Both the position numbers and the translations under genes were made by a program. This document shows, piece after piece, positions 1 through 5,772 of a stretch of DNA of 5,772 bases. Within the stretch, counting starts at the first letter, position 1; each line of letters begins with the position of its first letter. The stretch is from NCBI GenBank assembly GCA_030614645.1, contig JAUWTR010000129.1:1-5772 (forward strand). The letters are read 5' to 3'. Below the pieces are notes generated by a model that saw only the letters and a list, made by a program, of their open reading frames with translations, did not search any database and was not told the DNA's origin. The DNA comes from Candidatus Aminicenantota bacterium. GTDB taxonomy: Bacteria; Acidobacteriota; Aminicenantia; Aminicenantales; Aminicenantaceae.

Positions 1-1169
1 AATCCCAGATAAGGATTGCCACTCAAAAGAAAGGATATTGCCCCAGTAATTAATCCAATAGCAAGTCCATTACCGATACCAACCAATAATTCCTTACCTA
101 AGGCTTTTCTGGCTGATATCCATTCTGTTTGGCCTATAGCGATCTCACGCACAATAATGGCGATTGTCTGGTTTCCAGCAATACCTCCTAGAGCAGCTAC
201 CAGGGGCATAAATACAACCAAAGTAATAGCCTGTTGTAAAGTGCCGGTAAAATGGCTTACGACAAAGGGAGCTAGGGATGCGGTTAATAGGCTTAGCAGC
301 AGAAAAGGCAGTCGTTTCTTGATTGATTTTAACGAGCTGTCCTGGATCCTGTCAGTTGTATCCAAGGATACCATTTTATACATATCTTCGGTTGCTTCTT
401 TGTCAATAATATCGATAATGTCGTCAACTGTAACAACTCCGACAAGTATATTCTCTGAATCGACGACTGGGATAGCTACCAGGTTATAATCTGCGACGTG
501 CCTGGCAACATCCTCTTGGTCAGTATCAGTGTGAACGCTTATTACTTCCTTTGTCATGATGTTTTTTAGAGGCGTATTTGGAGGGGAAAAAAGGAAATGT
601 CTTAAAGATACCACTCCTTTGAGATGTAATTGATCATCAACAACATAAACATAAAAAGCAGATTCTACATCCCCTTCTAGCTGCATGGCTGTGATGGCGT
701 CGGATACATTTGTGTTTTCGTTAAGCGCATAGAAATCCGGGGACATAATCCTACCTGCGGTCTCCTCTTCATGATCAAGGAGTCCCATGACATCTTCGGT
801 AGGTTTTTCTTCCATAGATACCAGGACGGCTTCTTTAATGTCTTCTGGAAGCAATTCCAGGATGGGAGCAACATCATCAGACGGAGTTATCTGAAACAAG
901 CCTGATATTTTGTCTATTTGAAGCTTCTCTAGGATTGCAACTGAATCTTCCGGCTCCAGTTCAGCTAGGACATCAGCTGCCTTTTCTATATCTTCATCAT
1001 AAAGGGTGTTAAACAGGATAATTTTTTTACTGATGATAAGGTGGTCCATCATGGATGATATTTCTGACGGATGTAAATTTTTAATCAGGTTCCAAAGCCT
1101 GGTCAATGAGCCTATATTGATGAATTTCTGTGCAGATTTGATAATTAGGCGTAAAGCTTCAACTTTCAT
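1..1169 (-). CDS. mgtE: MgtE-family magnesium transporter, 3' end cut off by window edge
   Basis: This gene encodes a Mg2+-gated, Mg2+-selective inner-membrane channel; 389 codons are visible and the frame is still open at the left edge. Domains run in the MgtE order: an N-terminal helical domain (about residues 1-130), two CBS domains (about 137-258, with NIMTKEV near 202 and IPVVD near 232), then an acidic plug-helix region (VDDIIDIIDKEATED, about 248-262) that in the family binds cytosolic Mg2+ and closes the pore. The membrane domain starts near residue 287; two full helices and part of a third are present, with GGIAGNQ at 328-334 in the second. The last helices, including the pore aspartate known in the family, lie outside the window. 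Family length is about 450 residues, so roughly 60 are missing. ATG at 1175 is an alternative start; TAG two codons above it rules out anything further upstream. The gene lies 74 bases downstream of ntrX. The family assignment is secure. Confidence 0.95.
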   Translation of the reverse strand, partial: MKVEALRLIIKSAQKFINIGSLTRLWNLIKNLHPSEISSMMDHLIISKKIILFNTLYDEDIEKAADVLAELEPEDSVAILEKLQIDKISGLFQITPSDDVAPILELLPEDIKEAVLVSMEEKPTEDVMGLLDHEEETAGRIMSPDFYALNENTNVSDAITAMQLEGDVESAFYVYVVDDQLHLKGVVSLRHFLFSPPNTPLKNIMTKEVISVHTDTDQEDVARHVADYNLVAIPVVDSENILVGVVTVDDIIDIIDKEATEDMYKMVSLDTTDRIQDSSLKSIKKRLPFLLLSLLTASLAPFVVSHFTGTLQQAITLVVFMPLVAALGGIAGNQTIAIIVREIAIGQTEWISARKALGKELLVGIGNGLAIGLITGAISFLLSGNPYLG

Positions 1170-1176
1170 TTTCATT

Positions 1177-1180
1177 TCCT
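1177..1180 (-). promoter_or_regulatory. Ribosome binding site that favours the second mgtE ATG
   Basis: AGGA on the minus strand ends seven bases before the ATG at 1169, a normal Shine-Dalgarno spacing, but only one base before the ATG at 1175. This supports 1169 as the main start. A GAGAGG further upstream is about 11 bases from the first ATG, so 1175 cannot be excluded. Confidence 0.5.
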
Positions 1181-1189
1181 ACTTCGCCT

Positions 1190-1217
1190 CTCACAATATC
1201 ATAAAATGATATGTGAG
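1190..1217 (-). repeat. Imperfect inverted repeat in the mgtE upstream region
   Basis: The arms CTCACAATATCAT (1190-1202) and ATGATATGTGAG (1206-1217) on the plus strand pair over 12 positions with one bulged base and a three-base AAA spacer. The repeat is AT-rich and no T-run follows on either strand, so it does not look like an intrinsic terminator. It overlaps the -10 element of the putative mgtE promoter and the expected transcription start, a typical place for a repressor operator. It could instead fold as a hairpin just ahead of the ribosome binding site. The repeat is seen directly; the regulatory role is inferred. Confidence 0.5.
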
Positions 1218-1234
1218 TAAATTGCTGCTATGAA
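1206..1234 (-). promoter_or_regulatory. Putative sigma70-type promoter for mgtE
   Basis: On the minus strand, TTCATA (1234-1229, four of six matches to the -35 consensus) is followed after exactly 17 bases by TATCAT (1211-1206, five of six matches to the -10 consensus). Transcription would start near 1199, giving a leader of about 30 bases before mgtE. In AT-rich DNA such matches arise by chance. The case rests on the spacing, on the 74-base gap after ntrX in an otherwise tightly packed cluster, and on the inverted repeat over the -10. Confidence 0.35.
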
Positions 1235-1243
1235 TAATTCAGG

Positions 1244-2605
1244 TTAGCTAGAAAACTGTATGCCAAGCCTGTTGATGTTGGCTTCTAAGGTAGTTTGTTC
1301 AATTTCAAGCTCTTGGGCGGTACGGGGAAGATCCCAATCATTGTGGATTAAAGCTTTATGAATGAACTCTTTATCAAATTGTACTCTAGCCTTTTTTAAG
1401 GGGAAGTTTTTATTAAATCCTGGCATGAACTGGATTTCTCTTGGTTCTACCAGGAGGAAGAGATGGGATGATTTAATCTCATCCTCCTTGATCATTATAA
1501 CGAATCTTTCAATTACATTAATAAGTTCACTTACATTCCCCGGCCAGGAATAATTAATAAAAGCTTTCATTGCTTCTTTGTTCATAGATTTTTGTTTTTT
1601 GCCGGTTTCTTTGGAAAAGTATTCTAGATAATAGTTAATTAAGAGGGGAATATCTTCTTTTCTTTCCCGAAGCGGAGGGATAAACATGGGAATGACATTA
1701 AGTTTAAAGAATAGATCCTTCCGAAATTTATTTTGGGTAACTAACTCCCGGATATTTTTATCCGTTGATGCGATTACCCTGATATCAACTGCAATAGATT
1801 GGGTAGAACCTAAAGGTTGAAATTTTCCAGTTTCCAGAAACCGGACAAGATTTTCCTGGGTTTTAAGGCTCATCTCTCCGATTTCATCAAGAAAAAGGGT
1901 CCCTTTATCAGCTATCAGCATTTTCCCTTGTTTATCTTTTCTTGCATTTGGAAAGGCATCTTTCTCATATCCAAAAAGTTCACTTTCAATCAGGTCATCC
2001 GGAATAGCTGCAGAATTGATTTGGATGAAATGTTTGTTTTTTCTTGGACTTTGCTGGTGGATTAGGCGGGCGATATGTTCTTTTCCAGTTCCGTTTTCCC
2101 CGGTGATAAGTACTCGGCCGTTTGAAGGGGCTGTTGTCTGAATTTGCTGTTTTAGGTTTTTAATAGCTGGACTTTTTCCTATTAGTTGGAAATGGGATTT
2201 GATTCTGCCCCGCAATTGTATATTTTCTTCTTCAAGTGCTTTTTGTCTCAAAGCATTCTTGGCTGTCAATACAACTTTTTCAAGGGAGAGGGGTTTTTCT
2301 AAGAAATTGAATGCGCCTAACTTTGTGGCCTTGACAGCTGATTCAACTGAACCGTGTCCAGTGATCATTATTACTTGGGTATCTTCTTTGAACGATTTCA
2401 TTTTTTTCAGGACTTCTATGCCGTTGATTTCTGGAAGCCATATATCCAGGAAGACGAGGTTGAAGTTCTCATTTTTGATTATTGTTAATCCCTTTTCCCC
2501 TGTGTCAACGGTTTTTACTTCATATCCTTCATCTTCAAGAATCCCTTTTAGAGAGGATCTGATGCCTGATTCATCGTCAATAATCAGAATTTTGTCTTTT
2601 ATCAT
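1244..2605 (-). CDS. ntrX: NtrX-family response regulator with a degenerate AAA+ domain
   Basis: This is a cytoplasmic response regulator of 453 residues, the usual NtrX length, and the likely partner of the adjacent NtrY kinase. The receiver domain (about 4-118) has the acidic pair D10/D11, phospho-acceptor D54, T82 and K104. The AAA+ domain (about 140-370) keeps Walker A (GENGTGKE, 169-176) and Walker B (GTLFLDE, 235-241). It differs from classical sigma54 activators at three places: GAFTGA is replaced by DAFPNA (216-221) without a change in loop length, RLNV near the arginine finger is KLNV (K301), and GNVREL of sensor II is GNVSEL (S359). A Fis-type helix-turn-helix occupies about 424-449. 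The start is the ATG overlapping the ntrY stop, with AGGTG five bases upstream. NtrX proteins of alphaproteobacteria also lack GAFTGA, which supports this assignment over NtrC. The regulated genes cannot be read from the sequence. Confidence 0.88.
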   Translation of the reverse strand: MIKDKILIIDDESGIRSSLKGILEDEGYEVKTVDTGEKGLTIIKNENFNLVFLDIWLPEINGIEVLKKMKSFKEDTQVIMITGHGSVESAVKATKLGAFNFLEKPLSLEKVVLTAKNALRQKALEEENIQLRGRIKSHFQLIGKSPAIKNLKQQIQTTAPSNGRVLITGENGTGKEHIARLIHQQSPRKNKHFIQINSAAIPDDLIESELFGYEKDAFPNARKDKQGKMLIADKGTLFLDEIGEMSLKTQENLVRFLETGKFQPLGSTQSIAVDIRVIASTDKNIRELVTQNKFRKDLFFKLNVIPMFIPPLRERKEDIPLLINYYLEYFSKETGKKQKSMNKEAMKAFINYSWPGNVSELINVIERFVIMIKEDEIKSSHLFLLVEPREIQFMPGFNKNFPLKKARVQFDKEFIHKALIHNDWDLPRTAQELEIEQTTLEANINRLGIQFSS

Positions 2606-4767
2606 ATCGGCACCTGTATTATAAATTTTGCTCCTAGAGGCCGATTGTCTTCAATATGGATTATCCCATTATGCTCGCTAATGATCTGGCTGACGATAGC
2701 TAAGCCTAATCCCGTTCCTTTCTTTTTTGTAGAAAAATCAGGCAGAAATAGTTTTGCTTTATCTTCCTCTGGGATACCAGGGCCTGTGTCGGAAACCTCA
2801 ATTTTTATCTCACGTCTGTTTATATTAAAGGAAGTCTGAATTTTTATTTCTCCCTGTTTATTCATGGCATCGATTGCATTGTCTATTAGATTAATAAAGA
2901 GTCTCCTCATCTGTTCCGGATCTACTTTAACCGGAGATGGAACATCTTCGTCTAATGAAGTGATGAATTTTATTTCTGTAAAAATTCCCCTAAATGGGGT
3001 AATAGCCTGTTGTATGATCTTATGAAAGTCAGTGGGTTGGCGTTGGATTTTGGGCATGCGGGCGAAGTTTGAAAACTCATCTATTAGGGACTTGATAGTT
3101 CTTACTTCTTGAACAATTGTATTAGCGCCTTCTTCTAGAGCATTATCTGATTGATTTTTGTCTTTTTTGATTCTTTTTATGATTCTTTCTGCAGAAAGTT
3201 GGATGGGTGTAAGAGGATTTTTTATTTCATGGGCGACGCGCTGTGCCATTTCTTTCCAGGCAGAGATTTTTTGGGCTGTGATAAGCTGGGTAAGGTTATC
3301 AAGCACTATTATCATCCCGGAAAACTCTTTGTCTTCTTTTTTTAAGGGAGATAGGGTAAGAGCAAGAGTTACGTTTTGGTTTTCGAGATTGATTTTTATT
3401 TCTTTATCGGATACCTGGTGTTCATTTTGGATCCCATTGCGGATGTAATGGACGATTTGTGAATATTTTGGTTGATTAAGGACCTCCTGGAAATTTTTTC
3501 CGACCAGATCGTTTTTTGGCAGTCCCAGCATACTCCGGGCTGAAGGATTAATAGTTGTGATTTTGTTCTCTGCATCTAATGTGATCACACCGGTTGTAAT
3601 ATTATCCAGGATTGTTTCAATATATTGCCTTCTTCCTTCTAATTCAGATGTTTTCTGGGCAATATTATACCGGCTTGTTTTTAAATCAGATATCATCTGA
3701 TTAAAAGATTCAATAAAAGTACCGATTTCATCTGAGGCAGTGTCCTCTACTTTGACATCCAGGTTGCCCTTTGAGACTTCTTTAGTAGCTTCAGCAAGTT
3801 TTTCAATTGGAACCGTGATTCCTTTGGCAAGATGAAATCCTATCCATGAGGCGGCAAAGACTATTAATAAGGTTACAAAGATCAGCATCATCAAATAAAG
3901 TGTTTTGACCGGATCTTTATTGGTTTTTCCTTGGTGGTATTTTTGGACATAAGCTGTGATATTATTGATTTTTTGAGCATAATTTTGAGGGAGAAATTTT
4001 CCGGCTACGACCAGTAAATTTCCAATGTCAGGGATATTAAAGGAGACTCCCCTGCGGATCATCTCTCCTATGCCCATATCTTCAATAGTGCTGAATTTTT
4101 CTCCCAGATGAGCTCTTTTAACGATATTTATATTCAAGTTCTGGTAATGCTGAAGGGGTAGGTCAGGGTTCATAAAAGAAAATAGTTCAACATCATCCAG
4201 AAAGATGATTATCTCATCGACTTTATATTCCTTTAGTTTATCACTGACAAACTTCATTAGGGGTGTGCGATTTTTTGGGTCATAAAGTTTCTGACTTTGT
4301 ATCCTCTGGCTTAGCTGTTGAGCATAATGTAAAGTAATTTCTTCGCTACTTTGGTAAAATCCTTCTGACAGGCTGTTTGTATCGGCCAGGATTTTTTCTA
4401 TAGGGGTTTGAAACCATTGTTCAATATTCCTGTTGATAAGGTCAGACGCAAACATAAAAAGCAGAAGTGTGGGAATCAGAGAAAGAGAAATAAAAAATAA
4501 CAGCAGTTTGGTTTTAAAATGAGCTCCTGGGACTTTTTGTTTTCTCTCAAGATAGAGTTTGGCTAAGTTGCGCCCTAAAACAAAAAGCAGGATAAGAGCA
4601 AGAAGAAGGACAATGATCTGAAGTGAAAGTAAGAGGATGTTTGTTACTGAAGTAGGAGAGAATTGTTGGGCTTCCCGGATCAGGAATTCGATTGAGAGAA
4701 AGAGAATGATAAGGATAACAATAATTGCCCCGATTACACGTGGCCCTTTCCGCTTGGTGCGTTCCAT
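2602..4767 (-). CDS. ntrY: NtrY-family transmembrane sensor histidine kinase
   Basis: This inner-membrane histidine kinase (721 residues) should autophosphorylate on a histidine and pass the phosphate to NtrX. The order is: transmembrane helices near 11-30, 42-65 and 87-108; an extracytoplasmic region of about 180 residues (109-288) that presumably senses the signal; a fourth helix near 289-311; HAMP (312-364); a PAS domain (about 380-490); HisKA with H513 in VAHEIKNPLTPIQLSAER, a signature of NtrY-type kinases; and an ATPase domain with N-box N626/N630, G1 box DTGPGIP (660-666), F box around LFLPDFST and G2 box GTGLGL (684-689). All catalytic motifs look intact. Length and layout match family members of about 700-770 residues. 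The gene starts 14 bases after the RodZ-like gene. No convincing Shine-Dalgarno precedes its ATG, so translation may depend on coupling to that gene. The signal is unknown; the extracytoplasmic region has no motif I recognise. Confidence 0.92.
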   Translation of the reverse strand: MERTKRKGPRVIGAIIVILIILFLSIEFLIREAQQFSPTSVTNILLLSLQIIVLLLALILLFVLGRNLAKLYLERKQKVPGAHFKTKLLLFFISLSLIPTLLLFMFASDLINRNIEQWFQTPIEKILADTNSLSEGFYQSSEEITLHYAQQLSQRIQSQKLYDPKNRTPLMKFVSDKLKEYKVDEIIIFLDDVELFSFMNPDLPLQHYQNLNINIVKRAHLGEKFSTIEDMGIGEMIRRGVSFNIPDIGNLLVVAGKFLPQNYAQKINNITAYVQKYHQGKTNKDPVKTLYLMMLIFVTLLIVFAASWIGFHLAKGITVPIEKLAEATKEVSKGNLDVKVEDTASDEIGTFIESFNQMISDLKTSRYNIAQKTSELEGRRQYIETILDNITTGVITLDAENKITTINPSARSMLGLPKNDLVGKNFQEVLNQPKYSQIVHYIRNGIQNEHQVSDKEIKINLENQNVTLALTLSPLKKEDKEFSGMIIVLDNLTQLITAQKISAWKEMAQRVAHEIKNPLTPIQLSAERIIKRIKKDKNQSDNALEEGANTIVQEVRTIKSLIDEFSNFARMPKIQRQPTDFHKIIQQAITPFRGIFTEIKFITSLDEDVPSPVKVDPEQMRRLFINLIDNAIDAMNKQGEIKIQTSFNINRREIKIEVSDTGPGIPEEDKAKLFLPDFSTKKKGTGLGLAIVSQIISEHNGIIHIEDNRPLGAKFIIQVPI
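2611..2615 (-). promoter_or_regulatory. Ribosome binding site of ntrX inside the end of ntrY
   Basis: AGGTG on the minus strand lies five bases before the ntrX ATG and within the last codons of ntrY. Together with the ATGA stop/start overlap it supports the chosen ntrX start and translational coupling of kinase and regulator. Confidence 0.55.
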
Positions 4768-4781
4768 TTTTTCAGGTAAAA

Positions 4782-5528
4782 TTATTTTAAAAACTCCTCA
4801 AAATTATCAAGGGTGATGCGAATGTAATTTATGTTTTCCCCAGGCTTGCCAAAAGGCTTGCCCTGTCTGTTATTTATAAAATATGTTAAACCGCCGGCAT
4901 TGCGCAGGTTGATAAGCAGATTTTCAGATGCCGTGATTTCAGCCTGTTGGCCGGATGACATAAGGTCATCTAATTCTATTTTCCCGTCAGCATAAACTTG
5001 GATCCAGGTTTCCTGATGAAAAATAAGTTTAATGTGTAGTTCTTTCATCTCTTCTTCTCTTGGTTCATGAATGGGAGGCGGCATTTCTTCCGGCATGAGT
5101 GTGATAGCCGGGTGAGGGAGTGAAGTTATATCTAATGAGCTGCCTTTCTTTTTTTGTAATAAAAAAAACAGAGAGAGTAATATGACCAGAACAAATATGA
5201 CAAAAATTGAAAAACTAATGATTTTTCGCTTTTTTTTTGAAGTTTCTGGCGTTGACTCTTTTTTTGATACTTTGCCTTTGTTCTTTTTATCCTGGTTTTG
5301 TATTGTTTCATAATATTGATTTAAAACTGCTTCTTCTTCCAACCCAAGATATTTTGCATATGTTCGGATTATGCCTCGGGTAAAAAATTTTCCTGGGAGA
5401 ATGTCCAGCCGGTTGTCTTCCAAAGCCTTGAAAAATCTTAAGCTGATTTTAGAAAAATCCGTAATTTCTTTCAGAGATATTCCCCTTAATTCACGCTCCC
5501 TTTTAAGATCTTGTCCAAATGTTGTCAT
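4782..5528 (-). CDS. rodZ: RodZ-like membrane-anchored helix-turn-helix protein
   Basis: This is a bitopic membrane protein (248 residues) with the RodZ-family layout. An N-terminal helix-turn-helix domain (about 4-72) carries the family pattern, including RERELRGISLKEI and LPGKFFTRGIIRTYAKYLGL. A lysine-rich linker (80-102) precedes one transmembrane helix (about 103-124). A proline-rich stretch (138-156) leads to a C-terminal beta-rich DUF4115-type domain (about 163-240, with ETWIQVYADGK and NLRNAGG). In known RodZ the cytoplasmic domain binds the actin homologue MreB and the outer part supports rod-shaped wall growth. It is shorter than E. coli RodZ (337 residues), as is common outside Enterobacteria. 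The start at 5528 is the only canonical one, because an in-frame TAA lies at 5555-5553, although no Shine-Dalgarno is present. It is the first gene of the cluster, directly behind a strong promoter. The family is clear; a role in cell shape here is inferred, and a membrane-bound transcription factor is the alternative. Confidence 0.83.
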   Translation of the reverse strand: MTTFGQDLKRERELRGISLKEITDFSKISLRFFKALEDNRLDILPGKFFTRGIIRTYAKYLGLEEEAVLNQYYETIQNQDKKNKGKVSKKESTPETSKKKRKIISFSIFVIFVLVILLSLFFLLQKKKGSSLDITSLPHPAITLMPEEMPPPIHEPREEEMKELHIKLIFHQETWIQVYADGKIELDDLMSSGQQAEITASENLLINLRNAGGLTYFINNRQGKPFGKPGENINYIRITLDNFEEFLK

Positions 5529-5544
5529 TATAATTACAAAATGA

Positions 5545-5573
5545 ATTTTAAGTTATGAGCCTTGCCTTGTCAA
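5545..5573 (-). promoter_or_regulatory. Strong sigma70-type promoter for the four-gene cluster
   Basis: On the minus strand a perfect -35 box TTGACA (5573-5568) is followed after 17 bases by TAAAAT (5550-5545, five of six matches to the -10 consensus). Transcription should begin around 5538-5534, only about 6-10 bases before the RodZ-like ATG at 5528-5526. The messenger would therefore be almost leaderless, which fits the missing Shine-Dalgarno sequence. This is the best promoter match in the window. Confidence 0.75.
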
Positions 5574-5662
5574 CGCTATACTACATAAGGATTTCCCCTA
5601 ATTTTTCAAACTTATAAAAGTTGTAAGGCATGGACACAGGTAAGTCCCTACGAAAGACAGGA

Positions 5663-5682
5663 ATTTCCCCCAGCGGGGAAAT
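5663..5682. repeat. GC-rich hairpin upstream of the cluster promoter
   Basis: ATTTCCCC (5663-5670) and GGGGAAAT (5675-5682) form a perfect eight-base-pair stem around the four-base loop CAGC. On the plus strand a run of six T follows at 5692-5697, about nine bases after the stem; on the minus strand only CCTGTCTTT follows. It could be a weak terminator of an unseen neighbour on either strand, or a structured or protein-binding site. ATTTCCCC occurs again at 5591-5598. The function is unknown. Confidence 0.45.
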
Positions 5683-5724
5683 CCCTTCCTATTTTTTGCA
5701 ATAATGAATACTCGCACAAGAAAT

Positions 5725-5746
5725 AAGCAGATAAGAAGCAGATAAA
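5725..5746. repeat. Short tandem repeat, two copies of an 11-base unit
   Basis: AAGCAGATAAG (5725-5735) is followed directly by AAGCAGATAAA (5736-5746), matching at ten of eleven positions. It lies in non-coding DNA about 150 bases upstream of the cluster promoter. It could be a pair of binding sites or a replication-slippage product; no known motif is recognised. Confidence 0.4.
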
Positions 5747-5772
5747 GCTGAGAGTATGGATACGCTCGCTTC

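Larger units (their letters stand above)
5529..5772. other. Intergenic region upstream of the RodZ-like gene, no convincing gene
   Basis: This stretch holds the cluster promoter, the hairpin at 5663-5682 and the tandem repeat at 5725-5746. No convincing coding sequence is seen. On the minus strand one frame is open from the right edge to a TAG at 5600-5598 (about 57 codons, with a hydrophobic stretch), but two other minus frames are also open to the edge, so this may be chance. On the plus strand an ATG at 5756 runs off the edge after five codons with only a weak GAGAG ahead of it, and an ATG at 5630 opens just 24 codons. No tRNA or recognisable structured RNA was identified. Confidence 0.5.

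Noticed and set aside
16..489. Plus-strand open frame of 157 codons
   Set aside because: It lies wholly opposite the membrane and CBS part of mgtE, whose minus-strand translation matches the family throughout. No ribosome binding site or recognisable domain is present.
677..877. Minus-strand open frame of 66 codons
   Set aside because: It is a different frame within mgtE and would conflict with the CBS domain coding; no start signal or family match.
1006..1209. Plus-strand open frame of 67 codons
   Set aside because: It is opposite the mgtE N-terminal domain and extends through the inverted repeat; no ribosome binding site or domain.
1190..1217. Inverted repeat read as a terminator after ntrX
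   Set aside because: The stem is AT-rich and no T-run follows it on the minus strand, so it does not fit an intrinsic terminator.
2199..2624. Plus-strand open frame of 141 codons
   Set aside because: It is antisense to the ntrX receiver domain, whose motifs are all intact on the minus strand. Its serine- and phenylalanine-rich translation is what antisense of such coding DNA gives.
3151..3448. Two overlapping plus-strand open frames
   Set aside because: Both are opposite the PAS-HisKA region of ntrY, which is clearly coding on the minus strand; neither has a recognisable domain.
5609..5622. Small inverted repeat AACTT-ATAA-AAGTT
   Set aside because: A five-base AT-rich stem is expected by chance in this composition and has no supporting context.
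5630..5704. Plus-strand frame of 24 codons starting ATG GAC ACA
   Set aside because: It is very short, lacks a properly spaced ribosome binding site and spans the hairpin; there is no evidence of coding.

Overview
The window is a compact, AT-rich bacterial segment in which all recognisable genes lie on the minus strand. Reading in the direction of transcription (right to left), it holds a RodZ-like membrane-anchored helix-turn-helix protein (5528-4782), an NtrY-family membrane sensor histidine kinase (4767-2602), an NtrX-family response regulator (2605-1244), and the first 389 codons of an MgtE magnesium transporter (1169 to beyond the left edge). The region right of 5528 is non-coding as far as I can tell. 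It carries a near-consensus sigma70-type promoter, a GC-rich hairpin and a short tandem repeat.

Gene packing suggests one transcription unit. The RodZ-like gene and ntrY are 14 bases apart, ntrY and ntrX overlap by four bases (ATGA), and mgtE follows ntrX after 74 bases with no terminator visible. A second, weaker promoter overlapped by an inverted repeat lies just upstream of mgtE, so mgtE may also be expressed on its own.

A working model is that NtrY senses an envelope or periplasmic cue and phosphorylates NtrX, while the RodZ-like protein and the Mg2+ channel are envelope proteins made from the same messenger. The most unusual feature is NtrX. Its receiver domain and Walker motifs are intact, but the sigma54-contact GAFTGA loop reads DAFPNA, the sensor II arginine is serine, a conserved arginine near the arginine finger is lysine, and the recognition helix is poor in basic residues. 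It probably does not work as a classical sigma54 activator.

The organism is probably a diderm bacterium. NtrY/NtrX pairs are typical of Proteobacteria and related diderm phyla, and the AT-rich, lysine-rich coding style would fit several uncultivated lineages. I cannot assign a phylum from this window. I found no mobile element, CRISPR array, tRNA or rRNA. I see no clear evidence of a wholly new system; the novelty lies in the divergent NtrX, the gene combination and the two promoter regions.
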